Positions 1 through 11,604 of a stretch of DNA of 64,000 nt are shown here, one piece after another. Both the position numbers and the translations under genes were made by a program. This DNA comes from Rhizobium sp. NLR16a (lineage in GTDB: Bacteria > Pseudomonadota > Alphaproteobacteria > Rhizobiales > Rhizobiaceae), in the NCBI RefSeq assembly GCF_017948245.1, contig NZ_CP072865.1, forward strand, positions 1,017,501-1,081,500, read 5' to 3'. Within the stretch, counting starts at the first letter, position 1; each line of letters starts with the position of its first letter. The notes below the pieces were generated by a model, which saw nothing but the letters and a program-made list of their open reading frames with translations, was not told the DNA's origin and ran no database searches.

Positions 1-594
1 CGCTCGCTTTCCGACAAGCGCCATCAGGCCGGCGCCGCGCTGGCTGCCGCCGTGATGGCCGAACTGCCAGCTCTGAAGCTCGAACGCGCTCGTTTCATGG
101 TCGAGATCACCACGGATGCGCAGGAGGCGCTGCCCGAAGGCATCGACGTCGTCGAGTTCCATGTCCAGACCAATCCCGGCACGCGCCCCGGCTCGATCAT
201 GAAGGTCGCCTCCGGCGGCGAATTGTCGCGTTTCCTGCTGGCGCTGAAGGTGGCGCTCGCCGATCGCGGGTCCGCGCCGACGCTCGTCTTCGACGAAATC
301 GATACCGGTGTCGGCGGTGCTGTGGCCGATGCGATCGGCCAGCGGCTGAAGCGGCTCTCTGATCGGGTGCAGGTGCTATCGGTCACGCATGCGCCGCAGG
401 TCGCAGCCCGGGCGGCGACGCACCTGCTGATCTCCAAGGGGCCGGCGGCCGAAGGTTCCGAAAAGATCGCCACTCGCGTCGCGACGATGGCGCAGAAGGA
501 CCGCACCGAAGAAATCGCCCGCATGCTCGCCGGCGCTTCGGTGACGGAGGAGGCGAGGGCGGCCGCCAAGCGGTTGCTGGCCGGTAACGGCTGA
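1..594 (+). CDS. recN: DNA repair protein RecN, C-terminal part
   Basis: The frame is open from base 1, so the start lies before the window and about 197 C-terminal residues are seen. RecN is an SMC-like ATPase that works in recombinational repair of double-strand breaks. The visible part holds the ABC signature region (ASGGELSRFLLALK), a Walker B stretch (TLVFDEIDTGVGG) and the switch histidine region (VLSVTHAPQVAARA), in the order expected for the RecN C-terminal head. ligA follows downstream on the same strand, a common alphaproteobacterial order. The family is clear; only the N-terminal half is unseen. Confidence 0.96.
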   Translation, partial: RSLSDKRHQAGAALAAAVMAELPALKLERARFMVEITTDAQEALPEGIDVVEFHVQTNPGTRPGSIMKVASGGELSRFLLALKVALADRGSAPTLVFDEIDTGVGGAVADAIGQRLKRLSDRVQVLSVTHAPQVAARAATHLLISKGPAAEGSEKIATRVATMAQKDRTEEIARMLAGASVTEEARAAAKRLLAGNG

Positions 595-697
595 TCGCTG
601 CTGCCGGCAACGGTGACAAGCGTTCGGCTTGACGGATATTGTCCGACCAGCGCTTTCCATTTCTACGATCAAGTTTGGCGCGAACATTCACGTCAAT

Positions 698-868
698 CTC
701 CCTCATCCCTGTGGCCTCAGGGCTTTGCCCGAGGGAGGTCACAGAGATCCAGCAAGCTCAAGTCCTTGGGCGCGGAAGACTCCTTTCATTCTGCGTGAGT
801 CATTCACCGCGCAGACGCGCGGTGGCTGGATTCCTGTGACGAGCCCAGGAATGAGGAGGAGAGGTAGG
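698..868. repeat. Rhizobial palindromic intergenic repeat, copy 1
   Basis: It begins with CTCCCTCATCCCTGTGG and ends with a near-complement (CCTGTGACGAGCCCAGGAATGAGGAG). Between them are CAAGTCCTTGGGCGC and an inner palindrome CCGCGCAGACGCGCGG. The same ordered blocks recur at 1563-1704, 6143-6285 and, inverted, 10808-10938. The build resembles the Rhizobium-specific intergenic mosaic elements (RIME), but that name is by resemblance only. Confidence 0.75.
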
Positions 869-973
869 CGAGCTCGTCCGATGCTGAGCCATCCGGCATG
901 CTATACATGCAGCGGTGACAAATATTCCGCTTCACATTATGCCGGTCACTCCGATCAGCGGCGATCCATTGCC

Positions 974-1501
974 ATGCGTCTTTTCCATTTCAGTGATGGT
1001 CCCGACATTGCAGCCTTCGAGCCGCGCCGGGTTCGCATTCCCTCGGCCCGCCCAGCGGGCAAGGAATGGCTGAACGCTCCGCTCGTCTGGGCGATCGATG
1101 CTGACCATGACTTCATGTATCTCTTTCCCCGCGATTGCCCTCGCATCCTGATATGGGCAACCTCCGAGACGTCCGGAGCCGAGCGGCGGCACTGGCTCGG
1201 CGACTGGCGGGCTGCCGCCTTCATCGAGCGCCAGTGGCTGGAAAAGCTCGAAGCGGAGACGATCCATCGCTACGAGCTGCCGGTCGAGGATTTCGAGGAT
1301 CTCGGCGATGCAGGCATGTGGGTCGCCCGTACACGCGTCGTTCCCATCGAGCGAACTGCGATCTCGCGCCTCGACCGGGAGTTTGCGCCGCGCGGGGTGG
1401 AGCTGCGGGTAGTCGACAGCTTGCGGCCGCTGAAGAGCCTTGGGAATACCGGCCTGCATGTCAGCGGCATCCGGCTGCGTAATGCGCGGGATTGGGAATA
1501 G
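974..1501 (+). CDS. Conserved hypothetical protein (DUF6886-like)
   Basis: This 175-residue soluble protein begins MRLFHFSDGPDIAAFEPR. The open frame extends upstream to 629, but that part is repeat copy 1 read as codons, so the ATG at 974 is the sensible start. There is no signal peptide or membrane segment. The N-terminal FHFSDG and the later ARPAGKEWLNAPLVWAIDADHDFMYLFPRDCPR recall small conserved proteins of the DUF6886 type, an assignment made from memory. No catalytic motif is recognisable and no function is proposed. It sits between two repeat copies, between recN and ligA. Confidence 0.75.
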   Translation: MRLFHFSDGPDIAAFEPRRVRIPSARPAGKEWLNAPLVWAIDADHDFMYLFPRDCPRILIWATSETSGAERRHWLGDWRAAAFIERQWLEKLEAETIHRYELPVEDFEDLGDAGMWVARTRVVPIERTAISRLDREFAPRGVELRVVDSLRPLKSLGNTGLHVSGIRLRNARDWE

Positions 1502-1562
1502 GGCGGGCAGGACGGCGACAACGGTGTCGTGAGCAGAGGTCTGGTGCATACGCCTACCTCAA

Positions 1563-1704
1563 CTTCCCTCATCCCTGTGCTCGTCACAGGGATCCGGAAC
1601 GCCCAACTCTTTGGGTGCGAGAGATTGTTTGCCGACCTGTAAGTCATTCACGGCGCGGACGCGCCGTGGCTGGATTCTTGTGACAGGCACAGGAATAAGG
1701 GTGG
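1563..1704. repeat. Rhizobial palindromic intergenic repeat, copy 2
   Basis: It has the same architecture as the copy at 698-868: CTTCCCTCATCCCTGTGCTCG at the left, an inner palindrome CGGCGCGGACGCGCCG, and TGTGACAGGCACAGGAATAAGG at the right. It lies between the 175-aa gene and ligA. Confidence 0.75.
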
Positions 1705-1812
1705 AGAAGCCGGCGGGTCGATCTTCCCGATACGGGATATGCAGCCTCTCTTTTCATCCGTCGATTTTGCTCTAAAAACAATGCAGATTTCTGGCCAGAT
1801 TCTCTGGAGTGA

Positions 1813-4666
<2,854 letters not shown>

Positions 4667-4931
4667 TGGATGGCCTCCTTGGATTTCAGGGGAGGAGAGC
4701 CGGCTTTTCGAAAACTCTGCTCGCCTCGGCAGGGTTCTCGGGATGATCGGACGGCTAGTGACGCACCATCGCTCCCGCGTACCCCGGAAGGGTCGTGGCG
4801 ATATGATACATGGTAAGGGTCACAGAGTTGATCATGCGCGGAAGTTTCCCCATCGGTGTGGATGTCAACAGGTCGAAATTTGCCTTCGCGCGCCGCTATG
4901 ATTATTCCGGTAGGGCAGACGATTCGGATAT

Positions 4932-5528
4932 TTGTCCTTGACGACCATCGCCATCGATTTCGAGACTGCCAATGAGCAGCGCGGCAGCGCTTGCTCGGTC
5001 GGCCTTGCCTGGATCGAAGAGGGGCGGGTGACGCGTGTCGAGGAGAGGCTGATCCGGCCGCGCAACATGCGGTTTTCCGGCATGAACATCGCGATCCACG
5101 GTATCCGGCCGGAGCATGTCGAGGATGCGCCGGAGTTTCCCGAGGTGATGGACGAGTTCTACGATGATATCAGCGGCGCGACGATGATCGCGCACAACGC
5201 GGCCTTCGATTTCAGCGTCTGGCGGGCGAGCCTCGATCTCTACCGGCAATCCTATCCGGAACTGACCTATCTCTGCAGCCTGAAGATGGCGCAGCGGATC
5301 TGGCCACATTTCCTCTCACATCGGCTGAACCTGATCGCCGAGCATCTTGGGCTGCGTTTCATGCACCACAACGCCGCCGAAGATGCGGCGGTCTGCGCGG
5401 CAGCGGCGATCGAAATGGCGAAGGCAGTCAAGGCGAAAGCCGTGGAGGCGATCCCGGCGCTGATCGGAATGACGCCGGGGCGGTTGACGGCGAGGGGCTA
5501 TGAGCCCTGCACCTGCAGGAAGGGCTGA
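4932..5528 (+). CDS. DnaQ-like DEDDh 3'-5' exonuclease domain protein
   Basis: The 198-residue protein carries all DEDDh exonuclease residues: D9 and E11 in AIDFETA, D93 in HNAAFDFSVW, and the H145/H146 plus D151 pair in MHHNAAEDAAV. These bind two metal ions for 3'-5' hydrolysis of nucleic acid. The domain fills the protein, so it is a stand-alone exonuclease of the DNA polymerase III epsilon superfamily, not DnaQ itself. A short Cys-containing tail (EPCTCRKG) ends it. The start is a TTG at 4932; a second TTG at 4938 is possible. Whether it acts on DNA or RNA cannot be told. Confidence 0.85.
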   Translation: MSLTTIAIDFETANEQRGSACSVGLAWIEEGRVTRVEERLIRPRNMRFSGMNIAIHGIRPEHVEDAPEFPEVMDEFYDDISGATMIAHNAAFDFSVWRASLDLYRQSYPELTYLCSLKMAQRIWPHFLSHRLNLIAEHLGLRFMHHNAAEDAAVCAAAAIEMAKAVKAKAVEAIPALIGMTPGRLTARGYEPCTCRKG

Positions 5529-5608
5529 GTGTCCCGCGCCGCAGCGGCGCTTTCTTGCAAAGCCTGTGGGCATGCTTATCTAGGATGCGGATCATCCAGG
5601 GAGCCGCC

Positions 5609-6100
5609 ATGTCCAAGCTGCGCACGTTTTTTCTCGCCGCATTTTCCTTCGCTGCCATTTCCGCGGGCGCCACCTCGGCCGAGGTCGTCGGCAAGGTCGG
5701 GGTCGACTGGATCGGCAACGACATCATCGTCGAGGCACTTTCCGATCCCGAGGTCAAGGGTGTCACCTGCCACGTCACCTATTTCGATCGCAGCCTGATC
5801 GATCGCTTCAAGAACGGCAACTGGTTCGAAGATCCGTCCAACAATTCCATCGCATGCCGGCAGACAGGCCCCATAGAGATCGGCAACATCGACCTCTCCA
5901 GGGACGGCAGCGAGGTGTTTCGTCAGGGCATGTCGCTGATCTGGAAGACGCTCGTTGTCAACCGCATTTACGACAAGAGCAACGACACGCTGATCTATCT
6001 CGCCCATTCGCGGGAGTTGACGGACGGCTCGGCGAAGATGTCGATTTCGACCATTCCGCTCTATGGGCAGAATGTGACGTGGAAGAATGGGAAGCCATAG
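5609..6100 (+). CDS. creA: CreA family periplasmic protein
   Basis: The 163-residue protein has an N-terminal signal peptide (MSKLRTFFLAAFSFAAISAG, cleavage probably after TSA near residue 25). The mature domain has the CreA pattern: EVVGKVGVDWIGNDIIVEALSDPEVKGVTCHVTYFD near the start, a Cys pair (C in VTCHV and in IACRQ), and the C-terminal LVYLAHS-like stretch (DTLIYLAHSRELTDGSAKMSISTIPLYG). CreA is exported and its function is unknown. An upstream in-frame ATG at 5555 is rejected because the ATG at 5609 starts directly at the signal peptide. It is followed by repeat copy 3. Confidence 0.88.
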   Translation: MSKLRTFFLAAFSFAAISAGATSAEVVGKVGVDWIGNDIIVEALSDPEVKGVTCHVTYFDRSLIDRFKNGNWFEDPSNNSIACRQTGPIEIGNIDLSRDGSEVFRQGMSLIWKTLVVNRIYDKSNDTLIYLAHSRELTDGSAKMSISTIPLYGQNVTWKNGKP

Positions 6101-6142
6101 TAGGGTTGCGGATGTTAGGAAGGGGGTGAGTCGTCTCCCCAA

Positions 6143-6285
6143 ACTCCCTCATCCCTGTGCTTGTCATAGGGACCCAGCGCGCCCAAGTCTTTTGGCGCAG
6201 AAGACTCTCCGCCCGAGCGATGGTCATTCACCGCGCAGACGCTCGGTGGCTGGATCTCTGTGACAAGCACAGGGATGAGGGAGGA
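6143..6285. repeat. Rhizobial palindromic intergenic repeat, copy 3
   Basis: This is the cleanest copy: AACTCCCTCATCCCTGTGCT at the left and its near-exact complement AGCACAGGGATGAGGGAGG at the right, so the whole 143 bases can fold into a long hairpin. The inner part repeats GCGCCCAAGTCTTTTGGCGC and CATTCACCGCGCAGACGC. It lies between convergent creA and cheW and could act as a bidirectional mRNA 3' structure. Confidence 0.78.
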
Positions 6286-6380
6286 GAGGGGCATCAGGTC
6301 AATAGGTCAGATCAGTCACGTCTTCCAAAACGAAAAGGCCCGGACGAGCCGAGCCTTCGCAATCTCTCTGGTGATAAATA

Positions 6381-6848
6381 TCAAGCCGCCTGATTCAGCT
6401 CGTCGGCGATGACCGTATCGAGGTTCAGGAAGCAGACCATGGTCTTCTCCAGCGCGACGATGCCACGGCAGAAGGCGCGCTGGGCTTCCGGGATGATTTC
6501 CGGCGGCGGCTGCAGGTCTTCGCTCTTGATCGTCATCATGTCGGAAACCTGCTCGACCAGCAGACCAACCAGCTTGCCCGCGATGTCAGTGACGATGATC
6601 GCCGAACGCTCGGAAGGCTCGGTCATCTTCATGCCGAGGCGGCAGGCCATGTCGATGACCGGGATCACCGCGCCGCGCAGGTTGATGAGGCCGAGAACGT
6701 AGGGCGGGGTGTGCGGCATCGGCGTCACCGGCGCCCACCCACGGATTTCGCGGATGGCCATGATGTCGATGCAGAACTCCTGGTCGCCCAGGTGGAACGA
6801 AACGATTTCGAGGTAGGCGCCTGACTGCTTGATGGCGTTGTTGTTCAT
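6381..6848 (-). CDS. cheW: Chemotaxis coupling protein CheW
   Basis: The 155-residue CheW domain protein links chemoreceptors to the CheA kinase. Seen: LEIVSFHLGDQEFCIDIMAIREIRGW at residues 13-38, the hallmark VLGLINLRGAVIPVIDM at about 51-67, the VGLLVEQVSDMM segment, and a C-terminal MVCFLNLDTVI. It starts two bases after the stop of the upstream chemoreceptor gene on the same strand, so the two are surely cotranscribed and translationally coupled. No cheA, cheY, cheB or cheR is in the window, so this is a satellite receptor-coupler pair outside a main che cluster. Confidence 0.96.
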   Translation of the reverse strand: MNNNAIKQSGAYLEIVSFHLGDQEFCIDIMAIREIRGWAPVTPMPHTPPYVLGLINLRGAVIPVIDMACRLGMKMTEPSERSAIIVTDIAGKLVGLLVEQVSDMMTIKSEDLQPPPEIIPEAQRAFCRGIVALEKTMVCFLNLDTVIADELNQAA

Positions 6849-6850
6849 GA

Positions 6851-8815
6851 TCAGAATTCTTCCCAGTTGTCCCCGGCGGGAGCGGCGATGGCTTTGGCGG
6901 CGGAACCGCCGTTGAATGCGCCCGCGACTTTGCCTATCAGGCTGCGTGCGGGAGAAGGTCTCGAATGCGAGGCGGCCGTTGCCTCTCGCGGCGTTTGCCG
7001 GGCGCTCATGCCCTCGCCGGTCTTGAACTGCTTGACCAACTGCGTCAGGTTTTCGGCATCGATGGCGAGCGTATGGCTTGCGGCGTTCGTCTCTTCCACC
7101 ATGGCCGCGTTCTTCTGCGTGACCTGATCCATCTGGCTGATCGAAGTATTGATTTCGTTCAATCCAACCGATTGTTCGCGCGCAGAGGTTACGATTGATT
7201 TAACATGCTCATCGATGCGCAGAACATCCTCGCCGATCTGGCGAAGCGCTTCACCTGCGGCCGTCACCAGTTCGCCGCCGATCTTCACTTCCTCGCCGGA
7301 TTTTCCGATCAAGGCCTTGATATCCTTGGCAGCACCCGCAGCACGGCCAGCGAGTTCGCGCACTTCCTGGGCGACAACGGCAAAACCCTTGCCGGCCTCG
7401 CCGGCACGCGCTGCCTCGACACCGGCGTTGAGCGCGAGGAGGTTCGTCTGGAACGCGATCTCGTCGATGACGTTGATGATCTTGCCGATCTCGCGGGAGG
7501 CGCCCTCGATTCGCTCCATCGCGGCCATCGCATCACCAACGACGATGTCCGACTTCGCTGTATTTTCGCGGGTGTGAGAGACCATGTGGCCCACTTCCTC
7601 GGCGCGGTTGGTGGCGTTACGGACGGTGGCGGTGATCTGGTCGAGGGCGGCGGAGGTCTCTTCCAGCGAGGCGGCCTGCTGCTCGGTGCGTTTGGCGAGG
7701 TCGTCGGCGGCGGCGCGCATCTGGCGGCTGTTCGCTTCGATCGAGCTGCTGTTGATGGCGATGTCGCTCATCGCTTTGCGCAGCGTCACGGTCGTCTGGT
7801 TGAAATCCAGGCGCAAGCGCTCCAGCTCGTCGCGGAACGGCTGGTCGATCGTTACGGTCACATCGCCGCCCGACAGACGGGTGAGGCCGGCGCCGAGAGC
7901 GCTGACGGCGGCGTTCAGAGCTTCAGCATCGGCAAGCTTGGCGGCTTCGCGGGCACGGTGCTCGGCATCGCTGCGTTGCCTTTCGGTCTGAGTCTGGGCT
8001 TCAAGGTCGCGTTTTTCGATGGCGGCGAGGCGGAAGCTGTCGGCGGCGCGGGCCATTTCGCCGATCTCGTCGCCGCGGTTCTTTTCCTGAACGTCGCTGG
8101 CTAGGTCGCCGCTCATGATGCGCTGCATGCTCTGGCGCACGGCGCCGATGCCGCGCCGGATCGAGCCGCCATGGACATATTGCAGGACGCCCATTGTGAG
8201 GATGGCCAGGACACCGAGGCCGATCTGCAGGATGAGGGCCTCCCGCGATACGGCATTGGCGAGCTCGACATGTTGTTGGGCGAAAATGGTGCCGTCAGCG
8301 GCCAGCTTGTCGAGGGTCGCGGTCAGCTCGTCGCCGGCGCTATCGATCGCGTCGTCGATCTTGTCGAAGTCCGCATCGGGCGCGCCCTGCTGAACCAGCG
8401 CGACTAGATCGGTCTGGATGGCCTTACCCATTGCGGCGACGTCGGCGTCGTAACTCTTTAGCAGATTGCCGTCATTCATCTCGTCGGCGAGCAGACGCAT
8501 TTCCTTCGAGCCGCTGGTAAGGGCGGCGAGGGAGTCGCCGATCAGCTTAAGGCGTGCCGGCTCCACCACCTTGTCATCCTTGTCGACGATGATGTCCATG
8601 GCGGCCAGGACCATCGTCAAGTTCGCAACCCGCATGTCATCGATATGATTGACGCTCGTCTGTATTTCGCCGGCGCGACGCAAGCTGGCCTCGACCCGCA
8701 CATTTTCGTACCAGCCGATGCCGAGCATCGTGCCGAAACCAATGAAGGCCGCGCCGCCGAGCGTCCAGAGCCGCTGGCTGACCGACAGGCTCTTGCGCAC
8801 TGCTGATTTCGTCAT
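6851..8815 (-). CDS. Methyl-accepting chemotaxis protein with CheR-docking tail
   Basis: This 654-residue transmembrane receptor has a TM1 near residues 16-32 ([17 protein letters not shown]), a periplasmic helical sensor rich in D/A/L with [16 protein letters not shown], a TM2 ([20 protein letters not shown]), a HAMP domain, and the signalling hairpin tip region ([20 protein letters not shown] and [15 protein letters not shown]). The last residues are NWEEF, matching the xWxxF pentapeptide that tethers CheR. An upstream ATG at 8830 exists, but GGGAGG sits 8 bases before the ATG at 8815, which I take as the start. The ligand is unknown. cheW follows after two bases. Confidence 0.95.
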   Translation of the reverse strand: MTKSAVRKSLSVSQRLWTLGGAAFIGFGTMLGIGWYENVRVEASLRRAGEIQTSVNHIDDMRVANLTMVLAAMDIIVDKDDKVVEPARLKLIGDSLAALTSGSKEMRLLADEMNDGNLLKSYDADVAAMGKAIQTDLVALVQQGAPDADFDKIDDAIDSAGDELTATLDKLAADGTIFAQQHVELANAVSREALILQIGLGVLAILTMGVLQYVHGGSIRRGIGAVRQSMQRIMSGDLASDVQEKNRGDEIGEMARAADSFRLAAIEKRDLEAQTQTERQRSDAEHRAREAAKLADAEALNAAVSALGAGLTRLSGGDVTVTIDQPFRDELERLRLDFNQTTVTLRKAMSDIAINSSSIEANSRQMRAAADDLAKRTEQQAASLEETSAALDQITATVRNATNRAEEVGHMVSHTRENTAKSDIVVGDAMAAMERIEGASREIGKIINVIDEIAFQTNLLALNAGVEAARAGEAGKGFAVVAQEVRELAGRAAGAAKDIKALIGKSGEEVKIGGELVTAAGEALRQIGEDVLRIDEHVKSIVTSAREQSVGLNEINTSISQMDQVTQKNAAMVEETNAASHTLAIDAENLTQLVKQFKTGEGMSARQTPREATAASHSRPSPARSLIGKVAGAFNGGSAAKAIAAPAGDNWEEF

Positions 8816-9202
8816 GAAAAGACCTCCCATAAACCGCGCGGGGTTTATCTTTTTCCTACCCTCATGCGGACGTCCGGAGGTTTCGCCACTCGGCAGACTT
8901 CATGTCAGAACGGCTCGATCACGCCGCACGCACCGCTAAATATAGACATGACGGTTTAAGCCTTTCCTAATGGTGTTGATCGTGAGATCGTCGGTTCGGG
9001 CAGAAGGGAAGTCGTTCAAGCGCAATGCTTTTTTGATGAACGCCAAGTCTGGCAGGCTGACTTTCGGGTGATCGACGGCTGCGGTTCGTGAGACAATTAA
9101 TCACGGGTCAAAAAACATATTCTTGAATTGCGCGCCTTCGGCCGAGACGATAATCACGCCGACAGGGGCGGGTGGCAAATCCGCCCGATCGAGGATCACG
9201 CC
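8816..9202. other. Noncoding divergent spacer between chemoreceptor and sco genes
   Basis: This 387-base gap lies between divergently transcribed genes and must hold both promoters. I see no convincing small gene in it. An AT-rich stretch around 8935-8980 is the likeliest promoter area for the receptor gene, and CACGGGTCAAAAAACATATTC near 9103-9123 for the sco gene. Neither could be assigned a clear -35/-10 pair. Confidence 0.4.
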
Positions 9203-9802
9203 ATGAAGACATTCCGCATCGCCGTCTGGATCGGTGTTCTGATACTTGCCGGAGTTCTCGGCGCGGTGAGTTATTCCATGAAGTCGCGGGATGTCGTGGC
9301 GGAAGCTCCCTTCGGCGTGCCTTTCACGCTGGTTTCTCAAAGCGGCCAGCCGATCACCGAACAGGCGTTGCGCGGCAAGCCGACGGCATTGTTCTTCGGC
9401 TTTACCCATTGCCCGGAAGTCTGCCCGACGACGCTTTTCGAGCTGAACGGTTGGATGGAGAAGGTCGATCCCCATGGTGACAAACTGCAGGCCTATTTCG
9501 TGACCGTCGATCCGGAACGCGATACGCCCGAGATCATGAACGAGTACGTCTCCAACGTTTCCAAACGCATTACCGGCATTTCAGGCCCGCCCGACAAGAT
9601 CGCCGAAGTCATCAAGGGGTTCCGCGTCTATGCCAAAAAGGTGCCGGTCGACGAGAAGGATCCAAACGGCGACTATACGATGGATCATACTGCCTCGGTA
9701 TTCCTGCTCGATTCAGCCGGGCGGTTTGCCGGAACGATCGCCTATGGCGAAAATCCGGACACGGCGGTAAAGAAACTGGAGAATCTCGTCAGTAAGGGAT
9801 GA
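9203..9802 (+). CDS. SCO1/SenC family copper chaperone
   Basis: The 199-residue protein has an N-terminal membrane anchor (IAVWIGVLILAGVLGAVSYSM) and a thioredoxin-like domain. The copper-binding CxxxC is C70/C74 in HCPEVCPTT, and the third ligand is H162 in MDHTASVFLLD. These three residues define Sco proteins, which deliver copper to the CuA site of cytochrome c oxidase. The start at 9203 begins exactly at the anchor; the frame is open upstream but without family similarity. It is monocistronic: prmA follows 68 bases later on the same strand with its own start region. Confidence 0.95.
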   Translation: MKTFRIAVWIGVLILAGVLGAVSYSMKSRDVVAEAPFGVPFTLVSQSGQPITEQALRGKPTALFFGFTHCPEVCPTTLFELNGWMEKVDPHGDKLQAYFVTVDPERDTPEIMNEYVSNVSKRITGISGPPDKIAEVIKGFRVYAKKVPVDEKDPNGDYTMDHTASVFLLDSAGRFAGTIAYGENPDTAVKKLENLVSKG

Positions 9803-9870
9803 CGGCTTCAGCGTGATAGGGCGTTGGCTCGACCGGTGGCGGGCAACGGAAACGGGAAAGACCGCCTATC

Positions 9871-10749
9871 GTGAGTGAAATCCGCCTTTACGTGTCGACC
9901 ACCGAAAGCGAGGCAGAAGCGATCCTCGACCTCCTGACCCAAGTCCTCGGCGAAGAAGACTTTGCCATCGGCACCACCGAAATCGATGAAAGGAAGGATG
10001 TCTGGGAAGCCTCGGTCTATATGATGACCGAGGACGAGTCAGATGTGCGCTCCCGCATCGAGGCGGCGCTGAAGGTTGCTTTTCCCGATGCTCAGCTGTT
10101 GCGAGAAGTCATCCCGGATGTCGATTGGGTGGCGAAATCGCTCGAAGGGCTGAAGCCGGTCAGGGCAGGGCGCTTCCTGGTGCATGGCTCGCATGACCGC
10201 GACAAGGTCCTCTCCGGCGACATCGCCATCGAGATCGATGCCGGCCAAGCCTTCGGCACCGGCCATCACGGCACAACGGCCGGTTGCTTGGAGATGATCG
10301 ATGCCGTGGTGCGTTCGCGCCGGGTTCGCAACGCGCTCGATCTCGGCACCGGCAGTGGCGTTCTGGCGATCGCGGTGCGCAAGCTCAAAAATATACCGGT
10401 GCTTGCGACCGATATCGATCCGATCGCGACGCGGGTCGCGGCTGAGAACGTACAACGCAACGGCATCGCGTCGGGCATCGTCACGAAGACCGCGCCGGGC
10501 TTTCATTCGACGGCTTTCTTGGAGCATGGCCCATTCGACCTTATCATCGCCAATATTCTCGCCCGGCCGTTGATCCGAATGGCGCCAAAGCTCGCTACGT
10601 ATCTTGCGCCCGGCGGTTCGGTGATTCTTTCGGGCATTCTCGCGTCACAACGGTGGAAGGTGATCGCCGCCTATAGTGGCGCTCGGCTCCGCCATGTCAG
10701 GACGATCTGGCGGAACGGTTGGGTGACAATTCATTTCGATCGGCCTTGA
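9871..10749 (+). CDS. prmA: Ribosomal protein L11 methyltransferase PrmA
   Basis: The 292-residue SAM-dependent enzyme methylates ribosomal protein L11. The N-terminal substrate-recognition domain (about 1-95) is followed by the typical FGTGHHGTTAGCLEMID motif, SAM motif I ALDLGTGSGVLAIA, the acidic ATDIDP that ends motif II, and NILARPL, the PrmA equivalent of motif IV. The start is a GTG at 9871. The C-terminus ends in HFDRP, close to the usual end. Repeat copy 4 begins 60 bases downstream. Confidence 0.96.
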   Translation: MSEIRLYVSTTESEAEAILDLLTQVLGEEDFAIGTTEIDERKDVWEASVYMMTEDESDVRSRIEAALKVAFPDAQLLREVIPDVDWVAKSLEGLKPVRAGRFLVHGSHDRDKVLSGDIAIEIDAGQAFGTGHHGTTAGCLEMIDAVVRSRRVRNALDLGTGSGVLAIAVRKLKNIPVLATDIDPIATRVAAENVQRNGIASGIVTKTAPGFHSTAFLEHGPFDLIIANILARPLIRMAPKLATYLAPGGSVILSGILASQRWKVIAAYSGARLRHVRTIWRNGWVTIHFDRP

Positions 10750-10807
10750 GTTTTCGCTACGAAGCTCAAACTCGCCCTGAAACATTTACCGTTGCCAAGG
10801 CGCGGCT

Positions 10808-10938
10808 GCTCGTCACAGGAATCCAGCCACCGCGCGTCTGCGCGGTGAATAGCTTTATGAGCGATTGAAGAGAGTCTCTTGTGCCCAAGGACTTGGGCAC
10901 GCTGGATTCCTGTGACGAGCACAGGAATGAGGGAGGTG
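10808..10938. repeat. Rhizobial palindromic intergenic repeat, copy 4 (inverted)
   Basis: It carries the same blocks as the other three copies in reverse order: GCTCGTCACAGGAATCCAG, then CCACCGCGCGTCTGCGCGGTG, then GCCCAAGGACTTGGGC, then TCCTGTGACGAGCACAGGAATGAGGGAGG. The left end is shorter than in the other copies. It lies 3' of prmA. Confidence 0.75.
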
Positions 10939-11012
10939 GAGGTTTGCGCGCGCCATGGGAGACAAACTGCTTTTGGCGCTGTCTAAAAACAATAGCTCCC
11001 TTCAGACAAAAG

Positions 11013-11040
11013 AAAAAGGCGGCGCCAGTGGCACCGCCTT
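11013..11040 (-). terminator. Rho-independent terminator of the 57-aa gene
   Basis: On the minus strand it reads GGCGGTGCC-ACT-GGCGCCGCC followed by five T. The stem is nine base pairs with one G-U. It points away from prmA and toward the end of the small minus-strand gene at 11155-11328, about 115 bases upstream. Confidence 0.75.
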
Positions 11041-11154
11041 AGACCGGCCTATCCGGCCAACGCCCGCGAGCTCGAAGGAGGAGGAGTGCTCAAGCGGGCT
11101 CTACTGCATTCCAATGGGCCTGTCCGGGAGGGAGGAGACGAACAGGCTTTAAGC

Positions 11155-11328
11155 TTAGAACGCGTAGCTGGGTGCGCCCTGGTGGCGCGTGACGCGCTGA
11201 CCGGCACCGAGCAGCTTGAGGCTGTCCTCGTTCTGCGGGCGGCGGGCGCCGATCACGTGACGCACGGTCTGGCGTTCGCCAGCCTGTACCGGGCTGCTAT
11301 ATGCGAAGCGCGAGAGAGAGGCGGTCAT
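11155..11328 (-). CDS. Small hypothetical protein, 57 aa
   Basis: An ATG-to-TAA frame of 57 residues: it begins MTASLSRFAYSSPVQAGERQ, continues TVRHVIGARRPQNEDSLKLL and ends GAGQRVTRHQGAPSYAF. It is basic and hydrophilic, with no membrane segment or cysteine. Support for coding: no competing gene in this gap, a weak AAAGG 12 bases before the ATG, high third-position GC like neighbouring genes, and a good terminator on the same strand downstream (11013-11040). No family is recognised and no function is proposed. The 276 bases between it and the aminopeptidase gene at 11605 hold no gene that I can see. Confidence 0.6.
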   Translation of the reverse strand: MTASLSRFAYSSPVQAGERQTVRHVIGARRPQNEDSLKLLGAGQRVTRHQGAPSYAF

Positions 11329-11604
11329 TTCAAAAACCTTTGTTTGCTGTTCATCCGAACTGTTCGATGGCGCCTATATAGCTATTCTGAAATGCGGAGG
11401 CAGAGGGTTTTCCTCATGGGAGCCATGCGGCCAATGCATAAAGCGTGCCAAATAAACTCTTGGCGTCATCGTTCTGTCAAAATGACGAGCGTCGGCAGTG
11501 ACTTCGACTCGTTTCGTCGCTTTTTCTCCCCATCGATTGAAATTTCGCTAACATGGCGCGCATCCCATTAACCGGATTCGTTTCAACCATTCGGATTTCC
11601 CAGC

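Noticed and set aside
10955..11152. 65-codon open frame on the plus strand after repeat copy 4
   Set aside because: It runs through the terminator hairpin of the opposite-strand gene and has no ribosome-binding site or recognisable content.
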